The position numbers were made by a program, and so were the translations under genes. From positions 1 to 35,387 of the forward strand of contig DATGHS010000282.1 in NCBI GenBank assembly GCA_035307785.1: a stretch of DNA of 35,387 nt, given 5' to 3'. The notes under the pieces were generated by a model. That model ran no database searches and was not told the DNA's origin. It worked only from the letters and a program-made list of their open reading frames with translations. Below, piece after piece: positions 1-8,010 of the stretch (positions within the stretch are counted from its first letter, which is position 1; every line of letters starts with the position of its first letter). This DNA is from DATGHS01 sp035307785. Lineage in GTDB: Bacteria > Planctomycetota > Planctomycetia > Gemmatales > Gemmataceae.

Positions 1-551
1 GGCCGCCGGCTGGCCGCGATCGCGATAGCCAACGGTTTCTCCATGCGGTTCAACCAATTGGCAAGCTCCGGTTCGTCCTGTGCGCGCCAGGGCCATTTCG
101 TCGCCTTATCCATTCGCCTGTCGAGTTCTTCGCGTCTCTCGTGGCCGAGGTCGTCAACTTTCGCAAGCTGTTTCAGGAAGTCTTCGTAATACTCGCCCTG
201 TTCCGGCGGGGGTGGTGCGCCCAACCACTGGAAATGCTCCGGGGCCATGTTGCCCCGTTCCGGATGCGGCCCAATCGCTTGCCACAGCAGCACATTCGCA
301 TTGTCTTCCGGCTTGATGTTGCCGCGCAGGCGTTCATTCACGGCGGTCACATAATCGACGTAGCCGTCTTTATCGAGCGGGCCGGTGACGTAGGTGGTTT
401 CCGGGCTGACGGTGAAGGTCGAGCGGCCCGGCCACGCGGCATAGATGAAGCCGGCGAGAAGAAGCAAGAGGAAGGCGGTGAGGCTGAGCCAGAGCCAGCG
501 ATAGCGGCGGCGCTTGGCAGCAGGTGCGGCAGTGGCAGTTCTTGGTTGCAT
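1..551 (-). CDS. Membrane-anchored hypothetical protein, C-terminus cut by window edge
   Basis: An open frame of 183 codons runs from an ATG at 551 to the left edge without a stop, so the C-terminus is missing. Residues 13-16 are basic (KRRR), followed by a strongly hydrophobic segment at about 19-40 (a run of leucines). This suggests an uncleaved signal anchor with the rest outside the cytoplasmic membrane. The soluble part begins with the text STFTVSPETTYVTGPLD and continues with NANVLLWQAIGP and a proline-rich PEHFQWLGAPPPPEQGE stretch. I recall similar proteins from planctomycete genomes but know no function for them. It lies downstream of lpdA on the same strand, separated by a 35-bp-arm inverted repeat, so it may be transcribed separately. 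No catalytic motif is visible. Confidence 0.75.
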   Translation of the reverse strand, partial: MQPRTATAAPAAKRRRYRWLWLSLTAFLLLLLAGFIYAAWPGRSTFTVSPETTYVTGPLDKDGYVDYVTAVNERLRGNIKPEDNANVLLWQAIGPHPERGNMAPEHFQWLGAPPPPEQGEYYEDFLKQLAKVDDLGHERREELDRRMDKATKWPWRAQDEPELANWLNRMEKPLAIAIAASRR

Positions 552-568
552 AAGCAATACTCTCAAAC

Positions 569-649
569 ATGGCGAACCCCGCCCGTAAGGGCGGGGGTGA
601 TGGGGCCGGCGGTTCCATCACCCCCGCCTTTACGGGCGGGGTTCGCCAT
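569..649. repeat. Long inverted repeat, each arm a hairpin (double-hairpin locus 1)
   Basis: Arms 569-603 and 615-649 are 35 bp each with one mismatch and an 11-nt loop. Each arm also folds alone: CCCCGCCC 577-584 pairs with GGGCGGGG 589-596 around GTAA, and 622-628 pairs with 635-641. The element fills the gap between lpdA and the next minus-strand gene. It could act as a transcription terminator or mRNA-stabilising structure, or be a REP/MITE-like repeat. No T-run follows it, which speaks against a classical intrinsic terminator. Confidence 0.85.
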
Positions 650-652
650 CGT

Positions 653-2056
<1,404 letters not shown>

Positions 2057-2072
2057 GTGGTTCCCAACGGAT

Positions 2073-2128
2073 TGTAGCCGCGGGCTTTAGCCCGCGGCAG
2101 TTTCCGCAGGCTAAAGCCTGCGGCTACA
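2073..2128. repeat. Inverted repeat of two hairpins (double-hairpin locus 2)
   Basis: The arms are about 25 bp each (2073-2097 and 2104-2128) with two mismatches and a 6-nt spacer. Each arm is almost a perfect hairpin: 2078-2086 pairs with 2089-2097, and 2104-2112 with 2115-2123. The two hairpins differ by compensating changes (GGG/CCC against AGG/CCT), so pairing is kept while sequence varies. It lies between the DUF58 gene and lpdA, both on the minus strand, where it could separate their expression. Confidence 0.88.
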
Positions 2129-2147
2129 CCGAAAGAGGCGAAGGTAA

Positions 2148-3044
2148 TCAGAATCGTCTCTGCCGCTGGATCAGATATTCCAAAAGCGCCTTGTCGAAGG
2201 TGACGCTGGTATCGATCCCCACATAATCGATGTTCGCGGCCGTACATTCCTTCTTCAGGTGTTCGCGGAATTCGCCGAGCGACTTCAGGTAATCTTCGCG
2301 AATGCCCTTGCTATCCAGCGTGAGCTTGTCGTGCGATTCGGTGTCTTCGAATTCGATGATGCCGTCGAAGGGGAAATGCACCTCGGCCTCGTCGAGAATG
2401 TGGAACAGGATTATTTCGTGACCGCGGTGCCGGAGGTTGTACATGCTATCGAGCAGCGGGCCGGGCTCGGTGAGCAGGTCGCTGAACAGCATGATCAAGC
2501 TTTTGCCCTTCACCATCGCGGCCAGCTGGTGCAGGCAGTGCGGAATATCGGTCAGGCCGGTCGGCTTGAGGTTGGCCAGCAGCGCGAGGATGGAGCCGAG
2601 CTGCGAGCGCTTGCTGTGCGGCTTTAAGGCAGCACGGATTTCCGTATCGAACGTCACCAGGCCCACCGGGTCTTGCTGGTGGATCATGAGGTAACCCAGG
2701 GCCGCGGCGAGGCAGATACCATATTCGAATTTCGTGAGCTCCTGGCGGTAGGTGTACGCCATCGACGAACTCAGATCCATGACCAGGTAGCCGGTCATGT
2801 TCGTTTCCGCTTCGAATTTCTTGATGTAGTAGCGGTCGGTTTTGGCGTAGATGTTCCAGTCGAGGTTTTTGAGGTCATCGCCGGGCACGTACTTGCGATG
2901 CTCGCTGAACTCAACCGAGAAGCCGTGGAACGGGCTGGCGTGCAGGCCAGTGAGGAAGCCCTGAATGATGAACTTGGCGCGCAGGTCGAGCCGCGACACC
3001 TGGCGGATGACTTCGGGCTTCAGATACTTTTCGGTGCTGGCCAT
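2148..3044 (-). CDS. DUF58 family protein with von Willebrand A-like fold
   Basis: The 298-residue protein carries the DUF58 core: YVPGDDLKNLDWNIYAKTD at 52-70, then KKFEAE and a hydrophobic strand ending in DLSSSM (Asp90, Ser92, Ser94). The last is a DxSxS metal-site motif as in von Willebrand A domains. DUF58 proteins typically occur with MoxR AAA+ ATPases, and one is encoded upstream on the same strand (3723-4745) with one small unknown gene between. Known MoxR systems are thought to assemble or activate metal-dependent or membrane protein complexes, so a partner role here is inference from that association. The protein shows no membrane segment, unlike longer DUF58 proteins with an N-terminal anchor. 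The ATG at 3044 is supported by the family N-terminus (LKPEVIRQVSRLDLRAK). Confidence 0.92.
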   Translation of the reverse strand: MASTEKYLKPEVIRQVSRLDLRAKFIIQGFLTGLHASPFHGFSVEFSEHRKYVPGDDLKNLDWNIYAKTDRYYIKKFEAETNMTGYLVMDLSSSMAYTYRQELTKFEYGICLAAALGYLMIHQQDPVGLVTFDTEIRAALKPHSKRSQLGSILALLANLKPTGLTDIPHCLHQLAAMVKGKSLIMLFSDLLTEPGPLLDSMYNLRHRGHEIILFHILDEAEVHFPFDGIIEFEDTESHDKLTLDSKGIREDYLKSLGEFREHLKKECTAANIDYVGIDTSVTFDKALLEYLIQRQRRF

Positions 3045-3061
3045 ACGGTTGTTGAATCAGC

Positions 3062-3167
3062 CCACGGATGAACACGGACTTCGTGACACGGATTCACACG
3101 GATAAGAAAATAATTGTTCTTTCTGATCCGCGTTCATCCGTGTTATGCAATCCGTGTTTATCCGTGG
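3062..3167. repeat. Inverted repeat built from four mirrored CACGGA units per arm
   Basis: The arms 3062-3108 and 3121-3167 are about 47 bp and imperfect. The left arm holds CACGGAT or CACGGAC starting at 3063, 3073, 3087 and 3097. The right arm holds the complementary ATCCGTG/ATCCGCG units at 3126, 3136, 3150 and 3160. The spacing 10-14-10 is the same in both arms. I recall similar ATCCGTG-rich intergenic repeats from many environmental bacterial genomes. The element lies in the gap between the unknown 152-residue gene and the DUF58 gene. Confidence 0.85.
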
Positions 3168-3176
3168 CCATTTCAT

Positions 3177-3635
3177 CTAGAGCTCTTGCAATAAAATCGT
3201 CCCCGCCGCCGCGAAAAAGCCTCTCCCATCTATCTGGTAAATGCCTTCGCAAGTACCGGCGAGGAATTTCGCCATCCCTTCGCAGACGCGCTCCAACAAG
3301 TCCTCATCGGCATCGTCGAGCGGCCCGCGAAGCGTGAATAATTGCTGCGTGCCAATCACGTGTTGCATTAGCCTCGAATGATTCGGCTCATGTTCCTGCG
3401 TCTCCAGCCACGCGGCCCAGGTGTCGAGGTCGTCGCGAATGTCGTCTTCCTCTGGCAGATAGCGCTCGACTTGCAGCGGCGAAGAATTCTCAGCGAGCTT
3501 CAGTGTCAACGCGGTCCAGCCCAAGTCGTCGCCGCGCACTTCGAATGACGTCTCGACGCCAAGTAAGCGCAGGTGCTCCTGCAACGCCGCCGGTTGCGGC
3601 ATGTCAGGCTTCAGGGCAAAAACACGGTACCACAT
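3177..3635 (-). CDS. Hypothetical protein between MoxR and DUF58 genes
   Basis: I do not recognise the family of this 152-residue acidic, soluble protein. There is no signal peptide or membrane segment. It begins MWYRVFALKPDMPQPAAL and contains a WTALTL strand, an acidic stretch (LPEEDDIRDDLDTWAAWLE) and a glycine-rich end (GIYQIDGRGFFAAAGTILL) that looks like packed beta strands. It sits on the same strand between the MoxR and DUF58 genes and could be an adaptor of that module, but both of its flanks carry long inverted repeats, so operon membership is uncertain. The ATG at 3635 has no clear Shine-Dalgarno site, and the inverted repeat begins only about ten bases upstream. That the gene is real is supported by its position and by the lack of a competing reading on the other strand. 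Confidence 0.75.
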   Translation of the reverse strand: MWYRVFALKPDMPQPAALQEHLRLLGVETSFEVRGDDLGWTALTLKLAENSSPLQVERYLPEEDDIRDDLDTWAAWLETQEHEPNHSRLMQHVIGTQQLFTLRGPLDDADEDLLERVCEGMAKFLAGTCEGIYQIDGRGFFAAAGTILLQEL

Positions 3636-3646
3636 AATCGGTTATC

Positions 3647-3713
3647 GTAGGGTGGGTGGAGCGCAGCGCAACCCACCTGCTTGCTTCGGTGGGTTGCGCT
3701 CCACCCACCCTAC
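3647..3713. repeat. Inverted repeat with hairpin arms (double-hairpin locus 3)
   Basis: The left arm 3647-3677 and right arm 3688-3713 are complementary apart from a 5-nt insertion in the left arm. Within each arm GGTGGGT pairs with ACCCACC (3651-3657 with 3671-3677, and 3688-3694 with 3703-3709). It lies just downstream of the moxR stop on the minus strand. A run of A follows at 3714-3719, but that reads as T upstream of the stem on the minus strand, so this is not a clean terminator for moxR. Confidence 0.85.
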
Positions 3714-3722
3714 AAAAAAGCC

Positions 3723-4745
3723 CTATATCCTCCGTCGGGCCGAGTACTTGGCCGGCTCAGGTTCGCTCACCACTTGCACCAGCATCTGAATCACGTCTTC
3801 GCTGCTCTTCCCTTCCGCCTGCGCCTGGAAGTTGGTGCTGATGCGGTGCCGCAGCACCGGGATCGCGGCCTTCTTAATGTCATCGATGGCCACACTAAAG
3901 CGGCCATCCATCGCGGCAAAGGCCTGGCCGGCCATCATCAGATTGATGCCTGCCCGCGGCCCGGCGCCCCAATCGACGAGCTTTTTCACGAAATCGGGAG
4001 CCGTGGGATCCTTGGGCCGCGTGGCGCGCGTGAGCCGGGTGGCGAAGTCGATAACGAAATCGCCCACCGGCACGCTCCGTACCAGTTTCTGCAGATTCAA
4101 GATCGCTTTGCCGGAGAGCACCTTGGTGAGTTCCAGCTTCTCGTCCTTGGCAATCATCTGCAGGATGCGTTTTTCCTCATCGTAATTGGGATAATCCACT
4201 TTCACATTGAACATGAAGCGGTCGAGCTGGGCCTCGGGCAACGGGTAGGTCCCTTCCTGCTCGATCGGGTTCTGCGTGGCGATCACGAAAAAGGGATCGG
4301 GCAATTTCATGGTCTCCACGCCAGCGCTGACTTCCCGCTCCTGCATGGCCTGGAGCAGTGCGGCCTGGGTCTTGGGCGGGGTGCGGTTGATTTCGTCGGC
4401 CAGCAGGACGTTGGTGAAAATAGGCCCTTGCACGAAGCGGAACTGGCGCCGGCCCTGTTCGCTTTCGTCCATGATCATGGTGCCGGTGATGTCGGATGGC
4501 ATGAGGTCGGGCGTGAACTGGATGCGCTTGAAAGTCACGTCGAGAATCTGGCTGATGCTGCTGACCATAAGTGTCTTCGCCAGCCCCGGGACGCCGACCA
4601 GCAGGCAATGCCCGCGTGTGAAGATGGCCGCGAGAATCTGCTCGATAACATCAGTCTGCCCTACCACCACGCGCTTTAGTTGTTCGACCATTTGGCCGCG
4701 GATTTGGCTGAACTGTTGCAATACTTCGCTGATGTCTTTGGACAC
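3723..4745 (-). CDS. moxR: MoxR-family AAA+ ATPase
   Basis: This is a cytoplasmic AAA+ chaperone-type ATPase of 340 residues, the usual MoxR length. Motifs in order are Walker A GVPGLAKT (51-58), Walker B LLADEINR (114-121), sensor 1 ATQNP (156-160) and the conserved PEAQLDRF (170-177). The QGPIFTNVLLADEINRTPPK text is highly typical of MoxR. The start is a GTG at 4745: AAGGAG lies at 4757-4752 with a 6-nt gap, whereas the longer open frame to an ATG at 4796 adds a non-conserved low-complexity stretch. It heads the minus-strand run that includes a DUF58 gene, the classic partner. The likely role is ATP-driven maturation or regulation of a client complex. The client is not identifiable from this window. 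Confidence 0.96.
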   Translation of the reverse strand: MSKDISEVLQQFSQIRGQMVEQLKRVVVGQTDVIEQILAAIFTRGHCLLVGVPGLAKTLMVSSISQILDVTFKRIQFTPDLMPSDITGTMIMDESEQGRRQFRFVQGPIFTNVLLADEINRTPPKTQAALLQAMQEREVSAGVETMKLPDPFFVIATQNPIEQEGTYPLPEAQLDRFMFNVKVDYPNYDEEKRILQMIAKDEKLELTKVLSGKAILNLQKLVRSVPVGDFVIDFATRLTRATRPKDPTAPDFVKKLVDWGAGPRAGINLMMAGQAFAAMDGRFSVAIDDIKKAAIPVLRHRISTNFQAQAEGKSSEDVIQMLVQVVSEPEPAKYSARRRI

Positions 4746-4751
4746 CGATGG

Positions 4752-4757
4752 CTCCTT
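4752..4757 (-). promoter_or_regulatory. Ribosome binding site deciding the moxR start
   Basis: On the minus strand the sequence reads AAGGAG, six bases before the GTG at 4745. It supports GTG initiation over the upstream in-frame ATG at 4796. Confidence 0.75.
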
Positions 4758-4836
4758 GGCTGATGAACAGGGATGAATCGAGCTGTATTTTAGCAAGAAA
4801 AGCGACGGGGCGGTTTGCTATGATAGAAAAGAACGA

Positions 4837-4939
4837 TTCACCGCGAAGACGCAAAGAACGCGAAGAAGACGGAATAGGCATGATCCGCCTGGCGTTTCCT
4901 CAGCCTTAAACTTTGCGCCCTTTGCGCCTTCGCGCTGAA
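4837..4939. repeat. Inverted repeat in the divergent moxR/DUF2752 gap
   Basis: The arms 4837-4865 and 4911-4939 match at 24 of 29 positions and are separated by 45 nt. The unit resembles the GCGAAG/GCAAAG-type dispersed repeats I recall from planctomycetes and related phyla. It occupies the gap where divergent promoters for moxR and the DUF2752 gene should lie. Confidence 0.75.
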
Positions 4940-4981
4940 ATTGCATTCATATTGCGCTTGCATCGCAGTTGAGAGTTGGGT

Positions 4982-5512
4982 ATGGAACGCGCTCCGAAAA
5001 TGGCAGAAGAAGTACCTGTGCCGGTGGTGCGGCCCCTGACTGAGCGGCGCTTGCGCTACCGGCCACCGGATGATAATGGACCGCTGATTTGGCCGATTCG
5101 GGGTCTATTGATTTTGATCGGCCTGGGCTTCATCGGGATATTTGCGACTGCGGCGTGCTTGCATCCGTACGATTCCGATGGCACGCCGCTGCGCATGGCC
5201 ACGCACCGTCAGCTCGGCTTGCAGCCGTGCTCGTTTTACCGGGCCACGGGGTTGCCGTGCCCATCGTGCGGCTTCACCACGAGCTTCTCGCTGTTGATTC
5301 ACGGCGATGTTGTGAATTCGCTGCGGGCCAATTGTGTGGGGACATTGCTCGCGCTCTATTGGCTTGCACTGATTCCGTGGACGATCATCAGTGCGTGGCG
5401 GGCTCGCTATTTATTTATTCGCTCGCTCGAGCAGGCGCTGATGTATAGCCTGATCTTCTTCATCGTGATCATGCTGGTGCGCTGGGGGCTTTTGATCGGG
5501 CTGACGCAGTAA
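4982..5512 (+). CDS. DUF2752 domain membrane protein
   Basis: This 176-residue protein has a proline- and charge-rich N-terminus of about 37 residues, then membrane segments at about 40-60, 117-137 and 152-173. The DUF2752 signature sits between the first two: CSFYRATGLPCPSCGFTTSF (Cys93 and Cys96 form the CPxCG pair), followed by HGDVVNSLRAN. The paired cysteines suggest metal or redox chemistry at a membrane face, but the family's function is unknown to me. The ATG at 4982 was preferred to the TTG at 4976, since GAGAG lies upstream at a suitable distance. It is the first of four plus-strand genes, followed 28 bp later by a lipoprotein-like gene, so they may be co-transcribed. Confidence 0.87.
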   Translation: MERAPKMAEEVPVPVVRPLTERRLRYRPPDDNGPLIWPIRGLLILIGLGFIGIFATAACLHPYDSDGTPLRMATHRQLGLQPCSFYRATGLPCPSCGFTTSFSLLIHGDVVNSLRANCVGTLLALYWLALIPWTIISAWRARYLFIRSLEQALMYSLIFFIVIMLVRWGLLIGLTQ

Positions 5513-5540
5513 GAATCCCACCCAGGGAAGGGGGACGACG

Positions 5541-6257
5541 ATGGCAGGGACGGTTCAACCACGGCGACGCTGGCTCACGTTGACATTGCTGTTAATCGCC
5601 GGCAGCATGGGTTGCGGCAACATGCTGACGTTGCCGTTCATGCTGTTAGGGCCGGACCCCGACAGCGAACGATTTCCGTCGGAATATGCCTTCTACACCA
5701 AAGCCACCGAAGAAAAGCATAAGCGTGACTTCAAGCTCGTGGTATTGCCATATCGCTCGCGCAGCGTGCCGATCGACTACAACGGCGCCGACCTGAAGCT
5801 GGCCAACGCGTTCGTAAAGCATTTAGCGAAGAAGTTCGGCGATAACCGTGAATCGGTAACAATTGTGCCGATTTACGAGGTGGAGAATTTTAAGAAGGCG
5901 CACCCGGACTGGAAGTCCATGGGTCCCAAGGCCATTGGCGAATTCTTCAAGGCCGATTATGTACTCGATATGGAACTGTCGTCGCTGAGTCTAATGGACC
6001 GCCAGAGCCGGCAACAGTTCCTTCTGGGTAATATCCGCGTTTCGCTCACGCTCCTGGATGTGGATAGCAAGGAAGGTGAGGCGCCGCCCTTCCAAAAGGA
6101 ATTTACCCGCAAATTTCCGCAGCTCGGCGCCCGCCTCTTGGATCTGGATAGCAGCAAAGACAGCTTTCAGCAGGAATTTTTCCAGCACGTGGCCGTCGAA
6201 ATGTCGTGGCTGCTAACGGCACACACATTCGACGAGGACAAGGCCAAAGACGATTGA
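5541..6257 (+). CDS. Putative exported lipoprotein-like protein, function unknown
   Basis: The 238-residue protein has a basic start (RRRW), a hydrophobic stretch at 11-21 and a cysteine at 25 in GSMGC. This would be a slightly off-consensus lipobox, since the -3 position is Ser. The mature part contains KLVVLPYRS, then a helix-rich region and a VLDMELSSLSL strand. This alternating pattern resembles small TolB-N-like or penicillin-binding-protein-activator-like domains, but I would not assign it. An AAGGGGGA site lies just upstream of the ATG. It follows the DUF2752 gene by 28 bp and is directly followed by an acyltransferase gene, so co-expression of an envelope-related set is plausible. Confidence is high that it is a gene and low for any role. 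Confidence 0.8.
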   Translation: MAGTVQPRRRWLTLTLLLIAGSMGCGNMLTLPFMLLGPDPDSERFPSEYAFYTKATEEKHKRDFKLVVLPYRSRSVPIDYNGADLKLANAFVKHLAKKFGDNRESVTIVPIYEVENFKKAHPDWKSMGPKAIGEFFKADYVLDMELSSLSLMDRQSRQQFLLGNIRVSLTLLDVDSKEGEAPPFQKEFTRKFPQLGARLLDLDSSKDSFQQEFFQHVAVEMSWLLTAHTFDEDKAKDD

Positions 6258-6281
6258 TTGGCCAGACTGTGGCAATGCCTC

Positions 6282-6860
6282 ATGCGTGAATGCATCAAGA
6301 GTTGCCTGCGCGGACTCGCGCTCGTTGCGGTGTTGCCGTTCCTTATCTCCTACTGGTGTCGGTCGCCATTATTCGGCCGCGACCGGGCACTGGAGGGTTC
6401 CTCGCAGACCCTATCGCTCTTCTCCGGGCTTATCGGACAATACCTGCGCCGGGCATTTCTCATGCAAGTCCTGGCCGGCTGCCACAAGACGGTGGTTGTC
6501 GAATTCGGCACGCTCTTTTCCCAAAACGGCGCAATCCTGGAAGAGAATGTCTACGTTGGACCGCGCTGCCATCTTGGGCTGGTGCACATCGAAAAAGATG
6601 TGCTCATTGGTCCGGCCGTCCACATTCCAAGCGGCGGGCAAACGCATGGCACCGATGACCCTTCGAGGCCGATCCGCGAACAAGCGCAGAAACGCACCAT
6701 GGTGCGCATCGGGGCCGGCGCCTGGATCGGCAGCGCCGCAGTGGTAATGGCCGACGTGGGAAAAAACACTGTCGTTGGCGCGGGGGCCGTGGTGACGAAG
6801 CCGTTGCCCGACAACGTGGTTGCTGCCGGCGTTCCCGCAAAAGTGGTTCGGCAACGATAG
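6282..6860 (+). CDS. Left-handed beta-helix (hexapeptide) acyltransferase
   Basis: This 192-residue enzyme begins with an N-terminal hydrophobic helix (about 10-24), which suggests membrane attachment, and continues into hexapeptide repeats. The isoleucine/valine-rich rungs (IGPAVHI, VRIGAGAWIGSAAVVM, NTVVGAGAVV) are typical of the serine acetyltransferase, WcaF and maltose O-acetyltransferase superfamily. The GGQTHGTD motif carries the probable catalytic His122. The end AAGVPAKVVR is the standard closing turn. The likely substrate is a sugar or surface polysaccharide precursor with an acyl-CoA donor, by analogy to WcaF-like enzymes. The ATG at 6282 is preferred, but a TTG at 6258, directly behind the preceding stop, is possible. 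No glycosyltransferase gene is adjacent, so the pathway is unknown. Confidence 0.9.
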   Translation: MRECIKSCLRGLALVAVLPFLISYWCRSPLFGRDRALEGSSQTLSLFSGLIGQYLRRAFLMQVLAGCHKTVVVEFGTLFSQNGAILEENVYVGPRCHLGLVHIEKDVLIGPAVHIPSGGQTHGTDDPSRPIREQAQKRTMVRIGAGAWIGSAAVVMADVGKNTVVGAGAVVTKPLPDNVVAAGVPAKVVRQR

Positions 6861-6864
6861 ACGT

Positions 6865-6925
6865 GTAGCGGAATTCGCCAGAATTCCGAAGCGATCAAAA
6901 TCGGAATTCTTGCGAATTCCGCTAC
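6865..6925. repeat. Inverted repeat of two EcoRI-containing hairpins (double-hairpin locus 4)
   Basis: The 24-bp arms 6865-6888 and 6902-6925 match with one mismatch. Each arm is a perfect 8-bp hairpin with a 4-nt loop: CGGAATTC/GAATTCCG at 6869-6876 with 6881-6888, and 6902-6909 with 6914-6921. It begins 4 bp after the acyltransferase stop and ends 12 bp before the acylphosphatase start. It may set transcript ends between the two genes. Confidence 0.88.
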
Positions 6926-6937
6926 CGGGAACACAAC

Positions 6938-7219
6938 ATGAGCGACGGAAAGGTCGCCCGGCTGGTCCGTTACACTGGCCGAGTGCAAGGCGTGGGGTTT
7001 CGCGCCACGACGGCAGGCATGGCCAAGCAATACGCGGTCACCGGCTGGGTGCGCAACTTACCCGATGGCCGCGTGGAGATGCTGGTGGAAGGCGAAGATG
7101 CAGAGATCGAGCGCTTTGTGCGACATATTCGTGAGTACTGGTCACGCTACATTCGAGACGAGCAAGTTGAATCGCAACCAGTGACCGGGCAGTTTCACAG
7201 CTTTGGCGTGCGACGCTGA
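6938..7219 (+). CDS. acyP: Acylphosphatase
   Basis: This small cytoplasmic enzyme hydrolyses carboxyl-phosphate bonds of acyl phosphates such as carbamoyl phosphate and 1,3-bisphosphoglycerate. The 93 residues match the family length of 90-100. The phosphate-binding loop GRVQGVGFR (14-22) provides catalytic Arg22, and GWVRNLPDGRVE (37-48) provides catalytic Asn40. The EMLVEGE strand and the C-terminal QFHSFGVRR are also typical. It is convergent with the next gene, with only 8 bp between stops. The preceding gap holds a double-hairpin inverted repeat, so separate transcription from the acyltransferase is possible. Confidence 0.95.
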   Translation: MSDGKVARLVRYTGRVQGVGFRATTAGMAKQYAVTGWVRNLPDGRVEMLVEGEDAEIERFVRHIREYWSRYIRDEQVESQPVTGQFHSFGVRR

Positions 7220-7227
7220 ACCATGCT

Positions 7228-7980
7228 TTATCTTAACTGGGCCAGGCGGATGGCCTCGCCCATGCTGTGGGCGCCCGGAACGAAAAACTCTAACGCGATG
7301 CCGATGACCAGGAAGACAACGGCGATAATCGCCACGGGCGCCCAGGTGCGGCGAATGGCGCCAATGCTCCAGTGCGGCGCATTCGGCGCCCGCAGCCGGC
7401 CGGCCAGTCCGGCCAAGAACACACCGTCCACCAGCAATTCGGCCAGCAGCGCCGGCGCAATGAAGATCACATAAACGCTGGCGATGAGTGCCGCCAGCAC
7501 GGCCACGGCAATTAGGATGACGACGAGCAGCACCAATCCGTCGCCGTCCACGAGATCGAGTCCGCCGCCCGATGAACCGGACTTGCCCGAAGCCGATGAG
7601 GTACCGGCATTGCTTCCCGAACCGACGCGCGGAAAAGTGAACCAGGGAAACAAATCATAATAATAGGGGTCATAATACGGTCCGTAATTAGGTCCGGCCG
7701 GATGGTACGTTGGCGGCGGCGCGCCACGCGATTTTCGATGCGCGGCCAGCCAAATGCCCAGGCAGGCCAGAAACACCAGATAAGCGACGCCCACGGCCAG
7801 CGGATAGCGGGCTGCCATGGAGTTCAAGCCGCACGCATGCATGAACACAGAGGCCAGAAATCCCGACAATCCCATGAGCGCAAGGAAGATGGCCATCAGA
7901 AGATAGGGATGGCCGCGGCGCAGCAACAACTGCTTGATGCGGCCGATTTGGCGCTCGCGCTTTTCCGACGGCATTTCCAT
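7228..7980 (-). CDS. Multi-pass membrane protein of unknown function
   Basis: This 250-residue protein has membrane segments at about 25-47, 60-80, 148-176 and 213-234. Between the second and third is a low-complexity linker rich in Pro, Tyr, Gly and Ser (PYYDPYYYDLF, then serine-glycine repeats). I recall conserved bacterial hypotheticals with a Ser/Gly-rich linker followed by a long hydrophobic stretch ending in a motif like ALLAELLVDG, but no function for them. The ATG at 7980 is preceded by AGGAA on the minus strand. It follows the TIM-barrel gene on the same strand by 30 bp, so the two may share a transcript, though nothing links their roles. Confidence 0.82.
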   Translation of the reverse strand: MEMPSEKRERQIGRIKQLLLRRGHPYLLMAIFLALMGLSGFLASVFMHACGLNSMAARYPLAVGVAYLVFLACLGIWLAAHRKSRGAPPPTYHPAGPNYGPYYDPYYYDLFPWFTFPRVGSGSNAGTSSASGKSGSSGGGLDLVDGDGLVLLVVILIAVAVLAALIASVYVIFIAPALLAELLVDGVFLAGLAGRLRAPNAPHWSIGAIRRTWAPVAIIAVVFLVIGIALEFFVPGAHSMGEAIRLAQLR

Positions 7981-8010
7981 GAGAATTTCCTGCTTCGCTT
8001 CAAGCGGCTT

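Noticed and set aside
3681..4679. Plus-strand open frame of 332 codons opposite moxR
   Set aside because: The opposite strand has every MoxR motif. This frame is a mirror of high-GC codon use with no family features.
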